Part shown: positions 60,062 through 64,000 of the stretch, piece after piece
Layout: every line of letters begins with the position of its first letter
Position numbering within the stretch: position 1 is the stretch's first letter
From: Metridium senile
Lineage: Eukaryota; Cnidaria; Anthozoa; Actiniaria; Metridiidae
NCBI GenBank assembly: GCA_949775045.1
Contig: OX459105.1
Span: 13,095,398-13,159,397 of the forward strand
Direction of reading: 5' to 3'
Length of the DNA stretch: 64,000 nt
Made by a program: the position numbers and the translations under genes
The notes under the pieces: model-generated
The model's input: only the letters and a program-made list of their open reading frames with translations
Databases searched by the model: none
Told to the model about the DNA's origin: nothing

Positions 60062-62195
60062 AAATTAGGTAATACCTAATAGCGGAGCTCCCAGTTTAAT
60101 TTTTTCATACAACATCAATATGTGCATGTAAATACCACTTACACTTAATAGATATTTTCTTTGGTATTACGTGCTGATATTGTACGATTTGCGTACGTAT
60201 TTTGCCGAGCCTCTAGACGAGGCAAAATACAAGCAGTGAGTAAAATGTCAGCCCGTAATACCCAAGAAAATATCTAATATTAAAGGGATTTATTATACAA
60301 CTTACTGTTTATTGTAATTTCTATATATAGCATCTTTAATCGAAAAATATAACCTTTCGGAGATTCAGCGCGCGGAGAGAGAATCAAAACAAAGCCCTGG
60401 AAAAGCCAGTAAAATGTAAGATATTTATCGCTCTCTTTTTGATTGACATAATGTCAAAAACCTCATTGGCTATCGATGTAGATGACGCTATCATGTAACG
60501 CAACGCACAAAAGGAAAGTTTGTCATTTACACGAGGGGCGGAGATATCTCATTGAAAAAAGTCCGATAAAAGCATGTTAATGGACAATTCATGAATAGAA
60601 ATTGATTTAATGTAAGTAAAAAATTGTAATAAATTCCACTGCCTTTTCTTAGGTTGGTTATCGTTTTCATTCTATGTACTTTTTCATCTTTTTCTCAAAT
60701 TTTCAACTGTCACTTAAGTCAATAGTTTTGTTCAGACAAAAAAAGTGTTCAGAAATGTTTTTGATGGAAAATACGATTCCCAAACGATAGTGTGAATAGC
60801 CTTATTATTATCCCTTTTATTTTTAAGTCATTAAGCTTATTTTGCTTTTGATAACGCCTTGAAAAAGTGCTGCGGCTGAACAGTCGTTTTACGGCCGCTT
60901 TTTACCTTCTTTTATTTTCCAAACTGAGTTAGTTAGGATTCCGGATAGAAAAGGTTAAACCTTTTCATCGTATTAGATTTACTAAAAAGAAGTCATGGCA
61001 AATCAGTTCAAAACAAAACAAAAAGTTCTTTTGAAATGGAATTAAAAGCCTCAAGAATAATTTCTATCAACACAAGATCGATTTGAAAAGACAAGGATTT
61101 TAAAACAAGGTATTTTATTATGAAAAACTTCGTGTAAAACATCATTTTGTTCTGTAAACAAAAATTTAACGACTTTGAAGTAAAAACTACTAAAAAAGCT
61201 CGTTTAGTAGCCATAAAATAGTCAATATTGCTAAATAAACAGAAGTTATTCAACCAATTTTAAATTGTTTGTATTTCAATTCATCTTTGATGACAAAACG
61301 AGTTGAAGATTGAACTAATTTAGACTGCAAAACAGACCCTACTATTACACAAAAACTATGATAAAACGAGTTGAATATTGAACTAATTTAGACTGCAAAA
61401 CAGTCCCTACTTTTGCACGAAAACTATCATGACAAAACGAGTTGAAGATTGAACTAATTTAGACTGCAAAAGAGACCCTACTTTTACACAAAAACTATGA
61501 TAAAACGAGTTGAAGATTGAACTAATTTAGACTGCAAAACAGACCCTACTTTTGCACGAAAACTATGACAAAACGAGTTGAAGATTGAACTAATTTAGAC
61601 TGCAAAAGAGACCCTACTTTTACACAAAAGCTATGATAAAACGAGTTGAAGATTGAACTAATTTAGACTGCAAAACAGTCCCTACTTTTACACGAAAACT
61701 ACGACAAAACGAGTTGAAGATTGCACTAATTTAGACTGCAAAACAGACCCTACTTTTGCACGAAAACTATGACGAAACGAGTTGAAGATTGCACTAATTT
61801 AGACTGCAAAGCAGACCCTAGTTTTACACAAAAACTGACAAATCGAGTTGAAGATTGAACTAATTTAGACTGCAAAACAGTCCCTACTTTTACACGAAAA
61901 CTACGAGTTTGAGTTTTGTCTCTCAAAAACTTGAAACAAATGATAATCTTGAACTTATTTTATCGGTGATTATTTTCTTGAGGTTTTCTTTCTTCAATGA
62001 CATTGATCATATTTTGACGAATAAATGTATGTACTTGAATTTTGATGGATCAAACATTAATGTTCATAGTTCAACTGCCAAGCTTGAAAATCCTTCAATA
62101 AACTGTGTCGAGGGAAGCGATTTGAAGACAGTTTTCATAACAAACAAGGACGTCGCTTATTTATCAATTTTTTCAAATTGCTGTAGTCCTTTAAT
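60062..62195. mobile_element. 2.1-kb non-autonomous transposon, right copy (inverted)
   Basis: Inverted relative to 38820-40521, with a few percent mismatches. It starts with AAATTAGGTAATACCTAATA and GCGGAGCTCCC and lacks the GC-rich far end of the left copy. It carries nine tandem 69-bp units (61290-61910) where the left copy has three, which accounts for nearly all the length difference. Confidence 0.85.
61290..61910. repeat. 69-bp minisatellite, nine units, inside the transposon
   Basis: Each unit reads roughly ACGAGTTGAAGATTGAACTA, ATTTAGACTGCAAAACAG, then CCCTACTTTTACACRAAAAC. Units alternate between GACCC and GTCCC and between CAAAAAC and CGAAAAC. Confidence 0.95.
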
Positions 62196-62329
62196 AAATA
62201 AAATATATTTCTAATTTTTTTGAACAACGTAAGAGTAAATATAATATAAGAGATGGAGGAAGCAATCTAGTGCAGCCTTCATATAATAATCTTTTTTTTT
62301 TTTTCACAATTTCTTTACTTATAAGGTAT

Positions 62330-62808
62330 CACATCTATGGATTGCCGAATCAGCTTCCTTATTTTATAAAGCAATCTTGTAAATTAAGTGAATTCCGAAA
62401 GAAGCTGAAGGCACACGATTTTAGCAATTTAAGAGCTAGCTGTAAATGTAATCACTGTTTATCATAGGATATTAGGAATTAATTAGCTTGAGACATATAT
62501 ATATAACTTATTAATTTGATATAGTTTTATAGTATTCTTCTTATTTTCTCTATTTTTTGTTGTTGTGTTTGTGTCCGTATTTATACATTTGTAAAAGTTT
62601 ATTTCAATATATCATATTCACTATAAATTTAATTTAAATGAACATTTTTATCTATTTAAGTACTATTTATATTTTCATGTTTATATTTTCTATATGTATA
62701 GTTCAATATATTTATATAATTGTCATATTTTTTTTTTACATGAGCCTCTGGCTCGGATGTAAGACCTCCCACGTTATGACTTTAATAAATTGATTGATTG
62801 ATTGATTG
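62330..62808 (+). mobile_element. 3' end of a CR1/L2-like LINE with TTGA-repeat tail
   Basis: The frame IYGLPNQLPYFIKQSCKLSE, FRKKLKAHDF to a TAG at 62465 resembles the last residues of CR1/L2-type reverse transcriptases (a 'LPNxL...FKxxLKxHL' pattern). A 320-bp AT-rich 3' UTR ends in AATAAATTGATTGATTGATTG, a tetranucleotide tail typical of these LINEs. Everything 5' of this is missing. Confidence 0.65.
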
Positions 62809-63540
62809 CAAGGCTTTTCCATTGATCCTTTTCTCAATGTTACTTATCCTGCGAGGTTTTACCATTGATCCTTTTTTCAATGTTACTTAATTTCTCTCTA
62901 ACGAGCTAATCTAGATCTAATCTGATAGTGCATGCAACTGGCATACTCACGAATGATTTGAGCCGAAAACCATACCATATCAAACGTCACATACCCGTAT
63001 AGCAAATATATGAGATCCATGCACCGTGGTGTATATAGCATGTTTCTTATTTTTTTAACTCTTTGTTCCTTTTCTCAATGTTCCTTATCCTGTGAGGTTT
63101 TACCATTGTTCCTTTTCTCAATGTTACTTATCCTGTGAGGTTTTACCATTGTTCCTTTTCTCAATGTTCCTTATCCTGCAAAGCTTTTCCAAATTCCTTT
63201 TTCAATTGTATTTAATAACCTCTCTAACGAGCAAATCTATTATTCTACCATTGTATCCTGCAAGGTTTTTCCATTGATCCTTTTCTCAATGTTACTTATC
63301 CTGCGAGGTTTTACCATTGTTCCTTTTCACAATGTTAGTTATCCTGCAAGGCTTTTCCAAGGTCCTTTTTTCAATGGTATTTAATAACCTCTCTAACGAG
63401 CAAATCTATTCTACCATTATATCCTGCAAGGTTTTTCCATTGATCTTTTTCTCAATGTTACTTATCCTGCGAGGTTTTACCATTATTCCTTTTTTCAATG
63501 TTACTTAATAACCTCTCTAACGAGCTAATCTATTATTCTA
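62809..63540. repeat. Tandem repeat, ~48-bp units in larger blocks
   Basis: Units contain CCTTTTCTCAATGTTACTTA, TCCTGCGAGGTTTTACCATT and GATCC/GTTCC. Longer blocks end in AATAACCTCTCTAACGAGC at about 63204, 63382 and 63508. A non-repeat insert lies at 62905-63065. Frames across it are artefacts. Confidence 0.85.
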
Positions 63541-64000
63541 CTATCAGATTAGGAAATATTTATACGAAAACGAGTTAGTCCCTGCTAGCCGAGATAACTG
63601 CATTGTTTTGTACTCCCAGGGAATGCAAATCCCGACTAGCAGTGACAGCTCGCTTTCATATACACAGCCCCTAATAATAATGCCTGAATGCAATATACTA
63701 AAGAATGCTGTGAGGCGAAGTGATATTATTTTAATATAAAACTCAGTATTAAAACTTATTATCTGTGGAGGAAGTTTTATCAGTTATATTTCAAAACGAG
63801 AGCGAGTGTTTCATTAGGGTTTTCGAACACGAGAAAATGTCTAAATAAATCTTTCAGAAGTAACTAGCCAATCAGCACGAAGTGAACATGCACATTTTGT
63901 TAGCGTAACCCCGAGGGGAAAATATTAGTGCGATAATGCTAACCTGCATGACCGAGAAAGGGAGCTTTTTGTGTTTTTATAATCCATCAAAAACCGCATA
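63541..64000. other. Right edge, no gene seen
   Basis: CGAGTTAGTCCCTGCTAGCC and TGCAAATCCCGACTAGCAGT near 63570-63645 form a loose inverted pair. No exon or RNA gene is identified. Confidence 0.35.

Noticed and set aside
1..64000. tRNA, rRNA or snRNA genes
   Set aside because: I looked for cloverleaf arms with A/B-box spacing and for conserved snRNA blocks and saw none that I could support by eye. A covariance-model scan would be decisive.

Overview
The window looks like a piece of an AT-rich animal nuclear genome. Its genes are split by spliceosomal introns with ordinary GT-AG borders, their products align closely with vertebrate proteins (CDC20, GPX7, ABITRAM, ADF/cofilin), and there is no operon structure. 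The very high density of foldback elements, degenerate non-LTR retrotransposons and satellite DNA suggests a marine invertebrate. I favour a cnidarian, but that is an inference from style and not a marker-based call. A run of exactly 200 Ns at 55130-55329 marks a scaffold join.

Layout. 1-4818: a probable secreted Cys-rich protein gene (+). 5010-8753: a composite foldback element containing a 3,010-bp perfect palindrome. 9868-12106: a GPX7/8-type glutathione peroxidase gene (-). 12522-19250: a complete seven-exon CDC20 gene (+), divergent from GPX7 across a 415-bp promoter. 19300-26800: foldback elements and a 5'-truncated L1/Tx1-like LINE nested in a MITE. 26804-29365: a complete five-exon ABITRAM gene (+) with a 49-bp minisatellite in intron 2. 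32167-34196: ADF/cofilin gene A (-). 34500-47000: transposon remnants, including CR1-like reverse transcriptase fossils and a 2.2-kb element with an internal minisatellite. 47190-54440: a 7.2-kb satellite built from 11-bp units with higher-order repeats. 56034-56876: the last two exons of a gene I do not recognise (+). 58622-60023: ADF/cofilin gene B (-), paralogous to A including its 3' UTR. 60062-62195: an inverted second copy of the 2.2-kb element. 62270-64000: a LINE 3' end and tandem repeats.

The genes do not form one pathway. CDC20 activates the anaphase-promoting complex, GPX7 is an ER-lumen thiol peroxidase, ADF/cofilins sever and recycle actin filaments, and ABITRAM has been reported to bind actin. 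The physical linkage of the last three is noted without claiming it is functional. I found no convincing new multi-gene system. The strongest oddities are structural: the giant palindrome, the helically spaced satellite with nested higher-order repeats, a foldback element carrying a recombinase-like coding exon, and duplicated stop-codon regions at two neighbouring genes.
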